NCBI GenBank assembly: GCA_035048485.1
Contig: CM068585.1
Location: forward strand, 50,111,186 to 50,175,185
Length of the DNA stretch: 64,000 nt
Direction of reading: 5' to 3'
Source: Pteria penguin
Taxonomy: Eukaryota; Mollusca; Bivalvia; Pterioida; Pteriidae
Shown here: piece by piece, positions 1-14,519 of the stretch
Position numbering within the stretch: the first letter of the stretch is position 1
Layout of the letters: every line of letters starts with the position of its first letter
The notes under the pieces: generated by a model
Database searches by the model: none
The model's input: the letters and a program-made list of their open reading frames with translations, nothing else
Told to the model about the DNA's origin: nothing
Translations under genes and position numbers: made by a program

Positions 1-489
1 AGTCTGCTGTTACAGTTTGAATATTCAAAGTGATGGTCTGTACTGTATCTGTCTTATTCGTGACCTGACTTCTATTTCCTTATATGGATGTTTGAAAATG
101 AGGGCATGTACGAAACTCTTTCAGGTAGTTTTACATGTAAAACCATGTGCTTTCTCATATAACTTAAGATATTTCATTGCATCAGAGGTGAAACCAAAGG
201 AAGTTGTGTGCTTTTAGGTTACAGATAATTTATTTGTGAAATTTTTCTTGGACATTTGCCACTAGGTACAAAAACTGGTTTGAGTCAATTTTAACTCTGC
301 TTTCATTTTAACAATAAGTTGACGGTAGGTTGGTTCAACAAGGCAGAAATTCATGCACCATATCATTCTGGAGCTGAGATCAAGTAGACCTTGAATGTGT
401 TTAAAAGTACACATATAGGTATCTCATATACTGATTATCGATTGATTGATTTTGAATGTGCTGAAAAGAACGCATATAGGTATTTCTTT

Positions 490-772
490 CATTGATGATT
501 AACTATTGTTTTACGTCACTCTATGATTACTTTAAGTATATGGTGACGACATCTACCTGATGTACTGCATAGAAATTTTTACGATTGCATCTAACCCACC
601 CGAAGCAGTGAGGGATCTTTTACGTGCCACGCCTACCGTGATACGGGACCGCGGTTTATACTGTCAACTCCAAAAGACAGAACACCGGTATGACCACGGC
701 CGGACTCGAACTCGGGACATTTCGGTCACAAGCCCAGCACCTCGTCCACTGGTTCACACCGACATCATATGA
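490..772 (-). mobile_element. tRNA-derived SINE, family 1
   Basis: The minus strand starts with a tRNA-like head whose B-box-like motif GAGTTCGAGTCC lies near 700-712. A body follows that recurs at 5,610, 6,690, 9,701, 25,815, 36,200 and 38,510. Shared body words include the complement of gaagcagtgagggatctttt and a tail with ttttacgtcactctatgatt. The family is recognised from internal repetition in this window and the polymerase III-type box; no family name is assigned. Confidence 0.7.
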
Positions 773-1078
773 TGAAATGACGTTACACATTACATATACG
801 GTGGACCAGCTGGGCTACTGCTGAGTGTAATCTTAACTTGCTCATTATTCATCAAAATTGGCATGACATTACAAAACTCAGTACAATTCCAATATTTATA
901 ACCCATGATATTTTTTGTCTAAGAAAAAAAAAAAAAAAAACCCCAGATGTATCTGAAGTACATAGGCAAGATTTAGACTCTCTCCTGAAATTCCAGAGTG
1001 TGATATACAATAATTTGGTTTTTATTAAGTCATGAGGTAGACTGGTAGATAGTGTCGAATATTGAATGTTGACAGGAC

Positions 1079-1155
1079 ACCGGCATGGCCAGAGCGGGAC
1101 TCGAACCCCGGCCTCCCGAGCAGGAGTCCATGCGATACCATTAGGCCACGCCGGC
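1079..1155 (-). repeat. tRNA-like sequence (SINE head or tRNA pseudogene)
   Basis: On the minus strand an A-box-like TGGCCTAATGG and a B-box GGTTCGAGTCC are spaced as in a tRNA, and outer CCGGCGT can pair with ATGCCGG. About five to seven extra bases lie between the T arm and the 3' acceptor strand, so a normal cloverleaf does not close. I therefore call it tRNA-derived rather than a working tRNA gene. Confidence 0.55.
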
Positions 1156-1350
1156 TTTTGAATGTTGAAACTTGATTAGATTTAACATTCTTCAAACGAA
1201 TTTTTCAATGAGTTCGCCAGAATTTGCGATTAATAAAAGCATAAACATTAATACCAAATACCAAACACAGTTGTAGAATAAGGACTATAATTTCATTGAA
1301 ACATAATTTTCATGATTCGATGAAGTCCTCCAAAGGGAAGTCTGGTACAT

Positions 1351-1922
1351 GAAAAGTAAAGGAACACAAACACTCTGTATTGCAAGTCTCACGACCTTTA
1401 TCGAGCAATTTTTAGATGACAAATAAAAAGCTATGTAAAATCCATGTTTATGTTTCAAAGATACGTAAGCATCTAAACTAAGATAAACGATGACGTCATA
1501 AGGTCATTATTACGCGCGTAAGTAGAAAATTGACTGATGATAATGTTAAAATACATGTCGGAATCTCCAATCTACACCTATACCGCGTAGAAAATTATCA
1601 TACAATATAAAATTGTATAGAATAATAATATAAAGTATACCGAAATATTATATAAAATGGTATGTATACAGTCAGAAAAATAAGTGTGCTGAAATATATC
1701 TATATACAATATGAAAAATGTACTCCAAGTCACCTCCAAACTACATGCATCGCATACCCGACGGTACTTTATTTTGACGTCATTATTGTAAAATACCACC
1801 AAAGCATACAACGCCCACAGTCTGAATGCAGCCAGGAAACATACTGAAAAAAATTGCTTGATAAAGGTCGTGAGGCCAAAAATCTGCAATATATAGTGCT
1901 TGTGTTCCTTAACTTTTTTATA
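1351..1922. mobile_element. MITE-like element with terminal inverted repeats
   Basis: The left arm (1351-1413) and the complement of the right arm (1847-1922) match over about 60 bp, sharing aaggaacacaa and ctcacgacctttatc. The roughly 450 bp between them is AT-rich and has no convincing coding sequence. This is the layout of a non-autonomous terminal-inverted-repeat element. No clear target-site duplication was found. Confidence 0.55.
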
Positions 1923-4269
<2,347 letters not shown>

Positions 4270-4659
4270 TTGTTGCCAGTTCATGGTGTAAGACACGGTA
4301 AGGAGGAATGCATTTAGTACACTTTTGAAAAAATGGTTTATGCAACATAGAAATGAAATTCACCACAACATCAAGATTTCTGTAGTAAATTGCTTTTGTC
4401 CATATATTGTAGATTTGATGGATATTTTAGCTATATTACGTGAACTCAAGAAAAGTATACTTAAAACTCAACCTATTGCCATCCACCATGTTCTGGACGG
4501 CATTGGGAATCTTTTCAAAGCGTACATATAATATTGGCCTTTTAAACCTCACTTTTTTCCACGCATACAAGTCTTGGTTTGCAGGTTTAAATGTACTAGG
4601 TTACAAAGGAGTGATTCAAATCTTCGTGCTTAGTAAGTATTTTAAAAATTTTTATTTAC

Positions 4660-4808
4660 CTGTAATCTAAGAAACGAGTTTGGTGCTGGAGATCATGTAT
4701 TTGTCTGTTTGCTCTTTCTAGATCCCCTGCCAGCAGTCGGTTATCCCTACACAGTTGATCATTTTCACTCCTTAATGTCTCGAAACAATCTTGATGTATG
4801 TTAAGATA
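4660..4808 (-). CDS. probable coiled-coil exon of a third MIEAP-like gene (gene C)
   Basis: On the minus strand an acceptor (cctttgcag) opens a 149-nt frame that closes at a strong donor (GATTACAG|GTAAAT). It starts in phase 0 and ends in phase 2. The peptide is charged and coiled-coil-like, containing FETLRSENDQL and RDNRLLAGDLERANRQ. Its last 30 residues align by position with the end of gene A's most 5' visible exon (33371-33505; RENQHLANSLQ). The distance between the two exons, about 28.7 kb, fits the tandem-duplication period of the locus. I infer the remnant or 5' part of a third paralog. No partner exons were found within the window, so it may be a stray or dead exon. Confidence 0.5.
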
Positions 4809-5609
4809 CTGCAAAGGTCGATATCTGTGAAGCACATTTTAACATATATGTATATCGATGTTAGAAAATTAACATGTGCATATAAAAAGTTCACTTAATT
4901 AGTAAATAAAAACCTAAAAAAAATTCACAATGGAATTTGATTATAAAGAGATGTATTTTCTTCTGTGTAAAAAGCTTTACACTGCATCAAAAGTTTAATT
5001 ACTTTAATTAACCACATTTTGCCGGAATTTTCATTATGACGTTAATGCTTGACTTGTGACGAAACAGTAATATGACGTAAATCTATGGGGCAAAACTGAA
5101 TTTGTCCGGCATTGCCTCTTACGCCGTGGGAAATTGATAAAAGGTCTATTGTAAATCCGGATATCGGACCGTCCGTACCGCAAACCAATTAGATTATTAA
5201 GTCTGTCTTATCTAAACGTAAAAGATTTGCAAACTCCTAAACAGAGAAATAGTCATCAATATTTTGAAAAATGTATTATTTTTCTTAAAGAGACATAGAC
5301 TCATTTCTTACTGATATGTCCGTCCATAATACAGGTGAGCGTGCGCAGATCGGGGTCTCCGAAGGAGGTCCATAGTTTGTATATATGATAAAATGTATCC
5401 AGTGTACGTATTCAGCGCACTTCAGTCATGTCGAAGGCTACATTCAATAGAAAAAGCAATTAATTAAAATCAGTAATTAGAATAGCGTCATAGACGTATA
5501 AAACAAAGAAGTTGAATTTCGAAAAGATAGGGTCATTCTACATATATTGATTAATTACGGACTACATGAATACATGGAAGTTCTCATATTTCAAAATACC
5601 CAAAAGGTA
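4809..5609. other. no gene seen
   Basis: No exon with matching splice sites was found. If gene C is real, this would be intron or 5' flank. Confidence 0.35.
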
Positions 5610-5890
5610 CAAATAGCTGATACTTCAAGCACAATGGATTAGGTGCTCGACTCGTGAACTAGAGGCCCCAGGTTCGACTCCCACCCTGGGCACACCGGTG
5701 CTCTGTCTTTCAGATGAGACAGTGAAAATGGAGCTTCCGTCTCGCGGTATGTGTGGCACGTAAAGGATCCCTCACTGCTTCGATTGGGTCCGTTGCAAAG
5801 GTAGAAATGTCTATGCAATGCATTAGGCAGATGCCGTCACCGTATACGTGAAATAACCGTGGAGTGACGTAAAACAGTAATCAATCAAGC
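5610..5890 (+). mobile_element. tRNA-derived SINE, family 1
   Basis: Plus-strand copy and one of the best preserved. The tRNA-like head has B-box CAGGTTCGACTCCC near 5671-5684. The body contains ggcacgtaaaggatccctca and the 3' end contains gtgacgtaaaacagtaatca. It shares this body with the copies at 490, 9,701 and 25,815. Confidence 0.75.
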
Positions 5891-5998
5891 ACAGTTATAG
5901 GGGCCTCGGTACAATTAATATGCTACATGTATCTGAAATGTCAACCATGAAGGGATTTATGGAAATGTTTTAGGCTTTATGACGTAGTTTCTGTATTG

Positions 5999-6101
<103 letters not shown>

Positions 6102-6689
6102 GCATAGACGAGAGAATTAGTCTGGTACTACTCATTTTACTTTCAATTTACTTTAATTTGAGAATTCCTCTCAATGCAATGGCTATGTATGAATGATTTT
6201 TTTTTTCACAAAAAAAAAAAGCAAAAGGGGGACACTATGGGTCCAGAATACCATAATCGCATACGCCTAATAAATTCTGTAATTTTCTCATTATTTCAAT
6301 AAGTTATAAAGAGATCGAGCATTCATTTTTATAAATACAATTCCAAAGATTCCAGGACAGTTGGTGGAGCAATGAGGAACGTGCGACAAGGTGAGAAGGG
6401 ATTAGTTTATGCCTTATTCACATTTATCTTAGAATGAAAAATAAGATTATAAATTTAGAAAATAAATGTCATGTTTTGTTTTAATATAAGAGTTGCGAAT
6501 TGTGCCCCCTTATTTGGACTCAGCTATGCCACTGTGGATGGAGCCATTTGTTTGCTTTGACCTTAAGATATCGTAAGGTGTTCAAACAGATGCTTGCATG
6601 TTGATCCACCCACACCATAGGGCATGCCCCGAAGTCAATGCCTTCCCAGTACCTATACCAAAGAATAGCATGTATTTACTTATGCTTTT

Positions 6690-6805
6690 TAAAAGACCCA
6701 CCCGGAACAGTGAGAGGTCTATTACATGCAACGTCTATCGTAATACGGGACCTAGGTATCCACAGAGGCATCCCAAAGACAGAACACCGATAAACCCATG
6801 TCATG
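6690..6805 (-). mobile_element. tRNA-derived SINE, family 1, partial
   Basis: Contains the family body (acccacccggaacagtgag; cgtaatacgggacct; aaagacagaacaccg). The tRNA-like head is lost or too diverged to see. Confidence 0.6.
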
Positions 6806-6916
6806 GGTAAGAGATCGGTAGTGCAATTACTACTACAAGGGTTTGTAACGTGTTTCCTAAACATTTTACCAAACGTATAACGAAAATACCAATTTTATAT
6901 TAAAAAGGTTTGAACC

Positions 6917-6953
6917 CCCCCCCCCCCCCCCATAAAAAAAAAAAAAACAAAAC

Positions 6954-6982
<29 letters not shown>
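6917..6982. repeat. poly-C / poly-A / (CA)n compound low-complexity tract
   Basis: A run of C, a run of A and about 13 CA units follow one another. The reading frame across it is not a gene. Confidence 0.95.
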
Positions 6983-6984
<2 letters not shown>

Positions 6985-7289
6985 CCACTAAGTCTCCTCT
7001 GTCATACTGATACTTCTTTAATCACTTCAAATATTGCACCTGTAAAAGAAAGTAGCTATATTGATTATATTTGCTGTCCGCAATACCACATCGAAAGTAA
7101 ACATACCTTATTGTTTCTTTTTAATTTACAGATAAACATCCGACGTAAACAGTTCCAAAAGTCTGTGGTAGTATACAATGAAATTAAGCGTTATGTATTT
7201 TTAATAACAAAATTTATATCCCGAGCATTTCACATCTCTCAACGTTACTCCCTTTGTTTTTCTATGTAAAACAAAAATGTACAATGTGC

Positions 7290-7440
7290 AAAAGCACTTT
7301 CGGTTTAGCCTACATTTTCATTTAAACTGAGACCTTTAAACATGTTTTAACGTGTATGCTATAGACGCGGGGAGAAATTCCCTCTTTCGTTTTGCGCTAC
7401 CGAGAAAACGTATTAACTTAAGGCGTCTTAGGGGTTTTAT
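7290..7440. repeat. duplication anchor 1 (copy 1)
   Basis: Homologous and in the same orientation to 39205-39360. Shared blocks include cctacattttcat / cttacattttcat, aaacatgtttt and a GC-richer gaaattcc(c/t)cctttcg. Non-coding. It lies outside the genes and marks the tandem duplication of the locus. Confidence 0.65.
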
Positions 7441-7978
7441 GGAGAGGTGTGTTATGCGACTCCAGTTAACCTTATTTTGTGTATAAATTTATCCTGAAAA
7501 TTGCATAAGGAAAACAATAGTACAGAAAGGAAGTAAAGAAAAAGGAAAACAAAGAAGACACCAACACCAATATTCAAAGACCAGAAATATAGTATTAAAC
7601 AAGAATAAGAAAATGAAATTAAGAACACCCCACCCCCACCCCCTTTCAATAAGAATTCATTTTTTTCTCGATTTCTTAAATAACATGGTGTATTCAATGT
7701 ACCTACTTGTGGGATATCTTCTGAAGTTTTATAAAAAGACAAGTCACAAGATCGTGCTATCTTGTTAAAACACTTGTTAATTGCCAAATATTTAACATAT
7801 TGGAAACAACCGACTATCAAACAAATACAGTAAATATGTGGATAAATAGACAGGCTTATTTTTCAAAAAATCTTTTGTTTAAATTTTAGTGGTAATATAC
7901 TTGAGAAGGCAGAAATCAAAGGTGTATCGGATAGTTGTATTTTTATTTAACAACAGACTTGACCGTATTTTCTTATGA

Positions 7979-8059
7979 CATATCTGTAATTTGGAAAATT
8001 AAAACATGCATAAATGACTATTACTATGCATGTTTTAATTTCAGAAGTTACAAATATGT
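7979..8059. repeat. fold-back inverted repeat, about 34-bp arms
   Basis: aattaaaacatgcata and tatgcatgttttaatt face each other across a 12-base spacer. Imperfect pairing continues outward for about 34 bases per arm. Probably a small fold-back element; no coding sequence. Confidence 0.7.
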
Positions 8060-9004
8060 TATAGGATAGTATCCATAATGAGACAGCGTGCAAAATGGTT
8101 ACAGGCACCATTATGTTGGCTAGCTTCCTATCCTATCTGCGTGTAGCTTAACGACACCCCCAGCAGACGCACCAATAGAAGAGAACGACAATTTGGTTTT
8201 GCGGAAGTTAGTGATTCAGAAGTAAATATTCAGACCTCCCAGAGAATGAATATAAATATTCTTGTCAAAATGAAATGAAAATTAATATTCTGGGTTACAA
8301 GTATTGAGAAGAAATGAATGTTATTTTCACAGTATGATGTAAGAGATAGATACAAACATTAAGATTTTTTTCACGAGAGAGAGAGAAAAAAAGAGGGAGA
8401 GCGAGAATTTTCACGATTTTATTTCCGTACTAATTTCTATGATTATTACAATGACATAAATATTTTTAAGTATAGTTTCTTGTGAAAAAAAAAATGATTA
8501 AGTAATGTTAATACGAATTTATCGTTAATAGACTTGAAATTAACAAAACAGTAATATTAATTAATAAATTTTGAATGAATTTTAACTCTTGTTAATTATC
8601 AAACGAGTTGTGTAATCTGTATTGTATTTATTACCCGCATGTTACAGTAACTGGTAATGCTCTCTAGAATTAATATGACCCACTGAACCGACTTTAGTTG
8701 TACAATTAACCTCCATATCTATTGATATCAGGTTACGAACAAGAGCGTGATAATCTTTTCCCCTTTTAAGGATCATTGAGTTTTTATTTACCACTGTTGA
8801 TGTCTTGACCCGTTACATTCTTCAAATCCGTCCTCTTTTCCTTCATTACAACGATGTAGTGTAATAATAGTTTTCGATTATTAACAGATTTATTGACATT
8901 TGACAATGACCTTTACTTTTGAACTGCTTCTTCAATGATCCTAAAAGTGCTTTTTATTGGGTTTGGAACTTCTATACTAGTGTAATGTTGTTTCATCTTG
9001 TTTG

Positions 9005-9155
9005 CTTTCAGCACGACTTGAACCTAAAGATTTTAAGTTCGAACCACAGTGGCCCCATTCTGAAGGGTAGGAATCCAGCTTTATGTACTGTATAAAAGGA
9101 TTCTTCGCTGCTTTTATTGAATAGGTCTTAATTTCTTTTCAATGCATCAGTGAAT
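9005..9155 (+). mobile_element. degenerate SINE, family 1
   Basis: Retains an aagttcgaacc B-box-like word and weak matches to the body (aaaaggattcttcgctgctt; caatgcatca). Strongly decayed. Confidence 0.4.
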
Positions 9156-9700
9156 TTAAAATGACAGAAAGCAAAACAAATAGATATTGAAATATTCTTG
9201 AATGAATATTCCATATTTGTCATATCCAGGTTCTCTTGTGTTTCGCATGATTTTCATGATCTTGGGGTAAACGTTAATATTTGAAATGTCAACAATTTCA
9301 TGCAACTCTCACAGTGTAGTATGTATGCTGGACATACTATGATGATGTATAGCTATAGCACACATTTCTTTACATAGATGTATGATAAAGAACATGTTGA
9401 GCTGACATGGTACAGTTGGTCGCGTAGTTGTTTTAGTTCCTGAGTTTGAGACCCTCTAACGCCATGTCCCTCCATCATTATTAATATTTTTGTAGTGATT
9501 TTAGCTATTGGAGAGGGGAGGTGTTATTTATTTTATTGGAGTTATTTTTTATTTATTTTCTTCATATTGAAATAACGAATGGATGTATGAACGTTTAAAT
9601 ACCCATTTTTAAATATGAAATTTCATCAGTGATTATCATTTGAATTGGTAAAAGGAATTTTATCAATTATTCTGGATTTCATGATATTTTTCTTTTTACA

Positions 9701-9958
9701 GGCGGAGCCAGAATAGCACAGTGAATGAGGTCTTTGACTCGTGACTGAGAGGTCCTGGATTGGACTTGGACACACCGTTGTCCTGTCTCTCAATGAGACA
9801 AAGAAAACCGAATTGCCGTGTCACGGCAGGTGTGGCAGTTAATGACCCTCACTGTTTCGCGTTGGGCACAGGTATGGTATTCTATGCAATACATCAGGCA
9901 GCCTTCAACATATCCATGAAATAATCGTAGTGATATAAAACAGTCATTTATTAATCCA
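9701..9958 (+). mobile_element. tRNA-derived SINE, family 1
   Basis: Plus-strand copy with a diverged tRNA-like head (gtcctggattggactt) and a well-kept body and tail (ctatgcaatacatcaggcag; gtagtgatataaaacagtca). Confidence 0.7.
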
Positions 9959-10732
9959 TCTTTTTAAAGATATATTTCGTACAGACAAAAATCGTGAGAA
10001 CGACTCAATGAGGACTGAAAATGAATTAACTAAAAGGAATACAGTCGTGCTGAAAAAAAAAAGAAATTTGGATGCACAGATATAGAAATGTCATTTTCTT
10101 TTGTACATGTATATTTTTATACAAGACTATTTCAGATCAGGAATGTATGGATGTGACATGTGAATGTTTTAGTGGTTGGTAGAATGGCGAAATAAACATC
10201 CGCTTGGGGCAAGATTTACGGAGGTTATAAACTTTATTTATTCTTTTCATTGTGTACATACGTTGGGAAAATCCGGAATCGGAAACGGGTCAGAACGGGA
10301 GGCAATTATATGTATGATCTACAGTTACAGCTTCATTTTTATCATTTGGATTACTCTTTTTCATTTAATTATGTCTATTCAATTTAGATTACATTGTATT
10401 ATTACTATTATTATCATATCTTCTTAAATTTTATCACGTCACACTACTGAAACGATTTTGATGAAAGTTGGTATCATAAGACAGGTAGCTAATGTCTAGA
10501 CGATTTTCAAAGTAATGATACATGTTCATGTAATGCTCAATGCTAAAAGAGACATACTACAGTTTAATACCCCTCATTTTGCCTGTAGAATAATGTAGGC
10601 ATTAAGCATGAACAGATTTATAAGTTGCGACTATAACATAAATTTCTTGTATGATGTAATCATTAAATCGGATGGGTATCCCAAAGTCATGACAAATCTC
10701 CTATTTCTAGAGATTAAAACCAAACAACATCG

Positions 10733-10922
10733 TATTCATAATATCTCGGTCTCCTGACCTTATAGTGAATTTTATTGGTATTTAAGGCTTAAGCTGTGTA
10801 ATATCCATCATATTTCATAACCGATATATATCGGTTATGAAATATGATGGATATTACATAGCTTAAGCCACCAATACCAATAAAATTCACTAGAAGAATG
10901 TCAGGAGACCGAAATATTGTGA
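10733..10922. repeat. long near-perfect palindrome
   Basis: Centred on ccgatatatatcgg (10821-10834). The inner 30 or so bases of each arm match perfectly; outer parts share ttaagct, tgaattttattggtatt and gtctcctgac with two small indels. There is no unpaired spacer, so each strand could fold into a single hairpin of about 90 bp. Confidence 0.9.
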
Positions 10923-11847
10923 CTACTGAGTTAATTGTTCTTTGTTTTATGACACTTCCCTTCGGAGGACTATTAAGATGTTTGACAAACAACATCGATT
11001 CATATTTCTATAAAAGTAGTATTTGAATTAGTATAACGTCAATGCAATTAAAGTCTGCGGTAAATAGTTTGACATCAGAGGGAAATGTATCTGTTTATAA
11101 CTATAGATTGCTATTTTCATCAGTTATTCCGGGATTATTACCTTCCAACCATAAGATAAAGAAACTTGTTTATGTTCCGTGATTATGAGAAGGTTAATCT
11201 GTTCCGCAGTAACACAATGTTGTAAAACATCCCAGGGTTTTAATCCAGCAATGCCTGTCATAAACATGAATACTTACCTATAGATCCAAGGAAGCCCCCT
11301 AGGTTGTACGCATGTCTAGGGGTTCCTGGTGCGAGTTTCATGTGTACTTCATCGATATCATTTCCTTCGGGAGATGTCTGAACAGTGCATCCCCGGAAAA
11401 TCGATATCATTTATATCAATGCAACCTTTATGCTCATTTTATTAGAATACACGGAAATGTTGAAAACTGCATATTTGATGGAGATTTGGGAAGTCTCTTA
11501 CATTCTGAGTCATCTTGTTATCTATTATATAGGTATGCATTTACATTTGCACTTTCATATTCTTAATGTATGCTAAATATATTATCGGACTTTTCAATAT
11601 TTTTACAGAGGTATACATTTCTGGACGAAGTAAATAAAAAGACAATGATATGAAACTGTAAGAAGAATATGAGCACCGTCCTACGAAATAGAGTCATGCA
11701 GTAAAGAGAAAGCAACTTGACACAAATGAGTATTTGTAAATTTAAATGACAGTTAAGATTGATGATGTAAGAGAGACACCACATTTGAAGAAATACCAAC
11801 AATAATATTCAGGTGAGTATTTTGTGAGTGAAGGGTTGTCTGTGGTT

Positions 11848-12408
11848 CATTAGGTGAGCACTTTGCCACAAGTAGGGCCGCAGTTCCTTTTGTTGCGTAA
11901 ACTTGCAATTTTGATAAACGGAATGAATTGCACGATTCTACGCATTTCTGCATCAAATGGGGCAAATATCTAACATATACAAACATTGAGCACCCCCCCC
12001 CCCCCAAAAAAAAATCTGTTGTCTGAAGGCTGTACACATTTTCCCCCGCTTGTATCAAATTTGCCGGTTTGGTTATACGTAGTTTGAATCATCCACATGT
12101 TTGATTCTGCTGCAGAGATGCTAGTACGCAAACGTGCTGATGATTCAGACTACATATAAACAAACTGGCAAATTTGACAGGTTGGGAGAAAATGTGTGTG
12201 GAGCCTTCAGACTACAGATCGAGGGTAAGTTATTATTGCCGATCGTTTGCTTAATGTTTATATATGTCAGATATTTGCCCCATTTGGCTGCGATATACAT
12301 AGAATCGTGCCGGTCATTCCGTTTATCAAAATTGCAAGTTTACGCAACGTAAGGAATTGTAGTCCTATCATTCATATAAGGCCACTACTTGCGGCTAGTG
12401 AGCAATGT
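11848..12408. repeat. large fold-back element, about 250-bp arms
   Basis: Left arm 11848-12096 and right arm 12136-12408 are inverted copies. Both carry cgtaaacttgcaattttga (complemented on the right), aaatggggcaaatatct and an attttc(c/t)ccc block, around a short unpaired centre. The left arm also contains poly-C and poly-A runs. No transposase was seen. Confidence 0.75.
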
Positions 12409-13534
12409 ATGTCTCTGGTAAAATACTGCAATGTTCAAAGTAGCAAAATTATTTCAATGCGTAATTAATGAATAACATTTCAGGTGAGCAGTAGATGCCC
12501 TAAAGTACATTTATTCCTATGTTGTAGTGAGTGTTTTGTTGAGCCAGACCATCAATGCATTACATACGACACTTCAGTAGGAAACACTCCCAAGGTGAGC
12601 AAAGGGGTTTTTTAACGAGTGTTGAGTGACCTCTTGTTCTGAAGACATTAGGCAAATGCTTATGAGAAAAGATCTATATAGCTGAGCGAAAAATCAAACG
12701 ACCGCGAAAGGCTGTAGAGTACATTGTACAAGTGCAGATGAGTGTTGATAGACATGTAGTGAATAGCCATTGGGTGAGCGACGAAGGCCTAACGACACAA
12801 ATGTTTTACTGAAATAGCGAAAAGTCCCTAAACGTGTTTTGAATAACTACCTTTAGGTAAATACAATGTGGTCTGATGGTAAACACATACGTGATGCTGT
12901 TAAGTAAGGAAGTGCTATATGCATTATGTATATTTAGTGTTTCTTACTACACAAGATAAACACGAAAGTCCTTTTGGCCCCTCTATACAATTGCATAGGC
13001 TATCATGGTATTTCATAAATATAATGAATGGTCTAGTTTTTGTGAAATCAAATACGCACTTAAAACAAACTTCTCAAAAGTGCTTATATTTCAGTGAGTG
13101 CCGAGTAATATCTCAACAAAAAAGAATGACTAGGGGTTCCATTTCATCAGGTGAACACTGAATGCCATAATGTTCATGTAAATCGTAAGTGGACGAGAGG
13201 ATTCTGGACTCGTGGATTATTAGTGATTCTTATGAAATCATGTAAGCAGCAAAGGTGATATAGTACAGATATACCAAAGTTTAAATCAAAATTAAGTTGA
13301 GCTAGGATGTACTACAAGAGATTTGAATAATAAATAATTCATATTATATCAAGTGAGCGATGTATGCCTCACGATACAAATACCTGTTAATGAGATCACT
13401 GGGTTGTCTTAAGTGAACCTGAACAAATTTCTTGTATAGGCGTACCACGAGCATATAGCCTCAGTAAAGTGTTTATGTGAGAAGCGATGTCATGTAGTAA
13501 AATGTAATGACTAGTAAATACGAAAGCTTCAGGT
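12409..13534. repeat. diverged repeat region with recurring ggtgag motif (anchor 2, copy 1)
   Basis: Words of the type tcaggtgagca...atgcc recur irregularly (near 12482, 12596, 12773, 13150 and 13352). The segment 13130-13530 is homologous to 39840-40690 in the same order (for example tagtaaaatgtaatgacta vs tagtaaaatggaatgacta). Non-coding and old. Confidence 0.45.
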
Positions 13535-13539
13535 GTGAG

Positions 13540-14395
13540 TCAAAGATATGGGTTAAGGACATCAACTAGAACTGTCCTAACGGGACAAATACCCCCCGCG
13601 GCACCAAAATTCAAAATAAGGCACAGAACTATATATATGACCTTGACCTTTGACTCACGATCTTGGTTCAGGGTATTGACACACCGGCATGTCCAAAGGA
13701 ACAAATATACCAAGTATGATCATCATATGATAAAGAATAAAAAAGTCATGCCCCGGACAAAGGCCGATATACAGACGGACAGAGAGAAAGACGGACAGAC
13801 AGGGTGATTCCTATATACCCCCCAAACTTTGTTTGCGGGGGGTATAACAAATGTACGAACATTATCCATTCATACAACTAAAAGAAATAGCCCAGACAAG
13901 AGTTTTACAATAGAGTGAATAGTGACCTTGACCTTTGACCCACGACCTTAGTTCAGGGTCATGACACACCGGCATCTCCAAAGGAACAAACGTAAAAAGT
14001 AAGAACATTATCCATTCATACAACTAAAAGATATAGCCCGGACAAGATTTTTACAATAGAGTGAGTAGTGACCTTGACCTTTGACCCACGACTTTAGTTT
14101 AGGGTCATGACACACCGGCATCTCCAAAGGAACAAATGTACCAAGTACGAACATTATCCATTCATACAACTTAAAAAAAAATAGCCTGGACAAGAGGTTT
14201 ACAGTAGAGTCCATAGTGACCTTGACCTTTGACCCACGACCTTGGTTCAGGGTCATGACACACCAAGTATGATCATTATATGATAAAGAATAAATAAGTT
14301 ATGCCCCGGACAAAGGTTGATGGACAGACGGACAGACAGACAGGGCGATTCCTTTATACCCCCAAAACTTTGTTGGCGGGGGTATAATAACCATT
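13540..14395. repeat. tandem repeat, about 146-bp period, with TGACCT half-site clusters
   Basis: Four units each hold tgaccttgacctttgac(c/t)c (13638, 13923, 14069 and 14217), followed by gttcagggtcatgacacacc and accggcatctccaaaggaac. Both ends carry tatacccccc...aaactttgtt...ggggggtata palindromes (about 13815-13850 and 14355-14388), which look like element termini. Non-coding. Confidence 0.85.
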
Positions 14396-14519
14396 GATAA
14401 TAATTTCAAGTGATCAACAAAGCCCATGAGTCAAAGTGAAGATGCTCAGGAAAGCCCCCTCCCCCCAAATCCACAATTATCTGTAACATATATTCATGAT
14501 TGTGCAAGTCTACAGACAC

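Larger units (their letters stand above)
7441..10732. other. intergenic stretch without a recognised gene
   Basis: AT-rich sequence with a short GA-rich tract (8374-8405), a small fold-back at 7979 and SINE copies at 9005 and 9701. The longest open frames lack splice-site or composition support. Confidence 0.4.

Noticed and set aside
1079..1155. Functional tRNA gene
   Set aside because: Boxes A and B are present, but extra bases between the T arm and acceptor strand prevent a normal cloverleaf.
7452..7820. 122-codon minus-strand frame
   Set aside because: Runs through poly-purine and low-complexity sequence, gives a hydrophobic composition without family resemblance, and lacks splice or start context.
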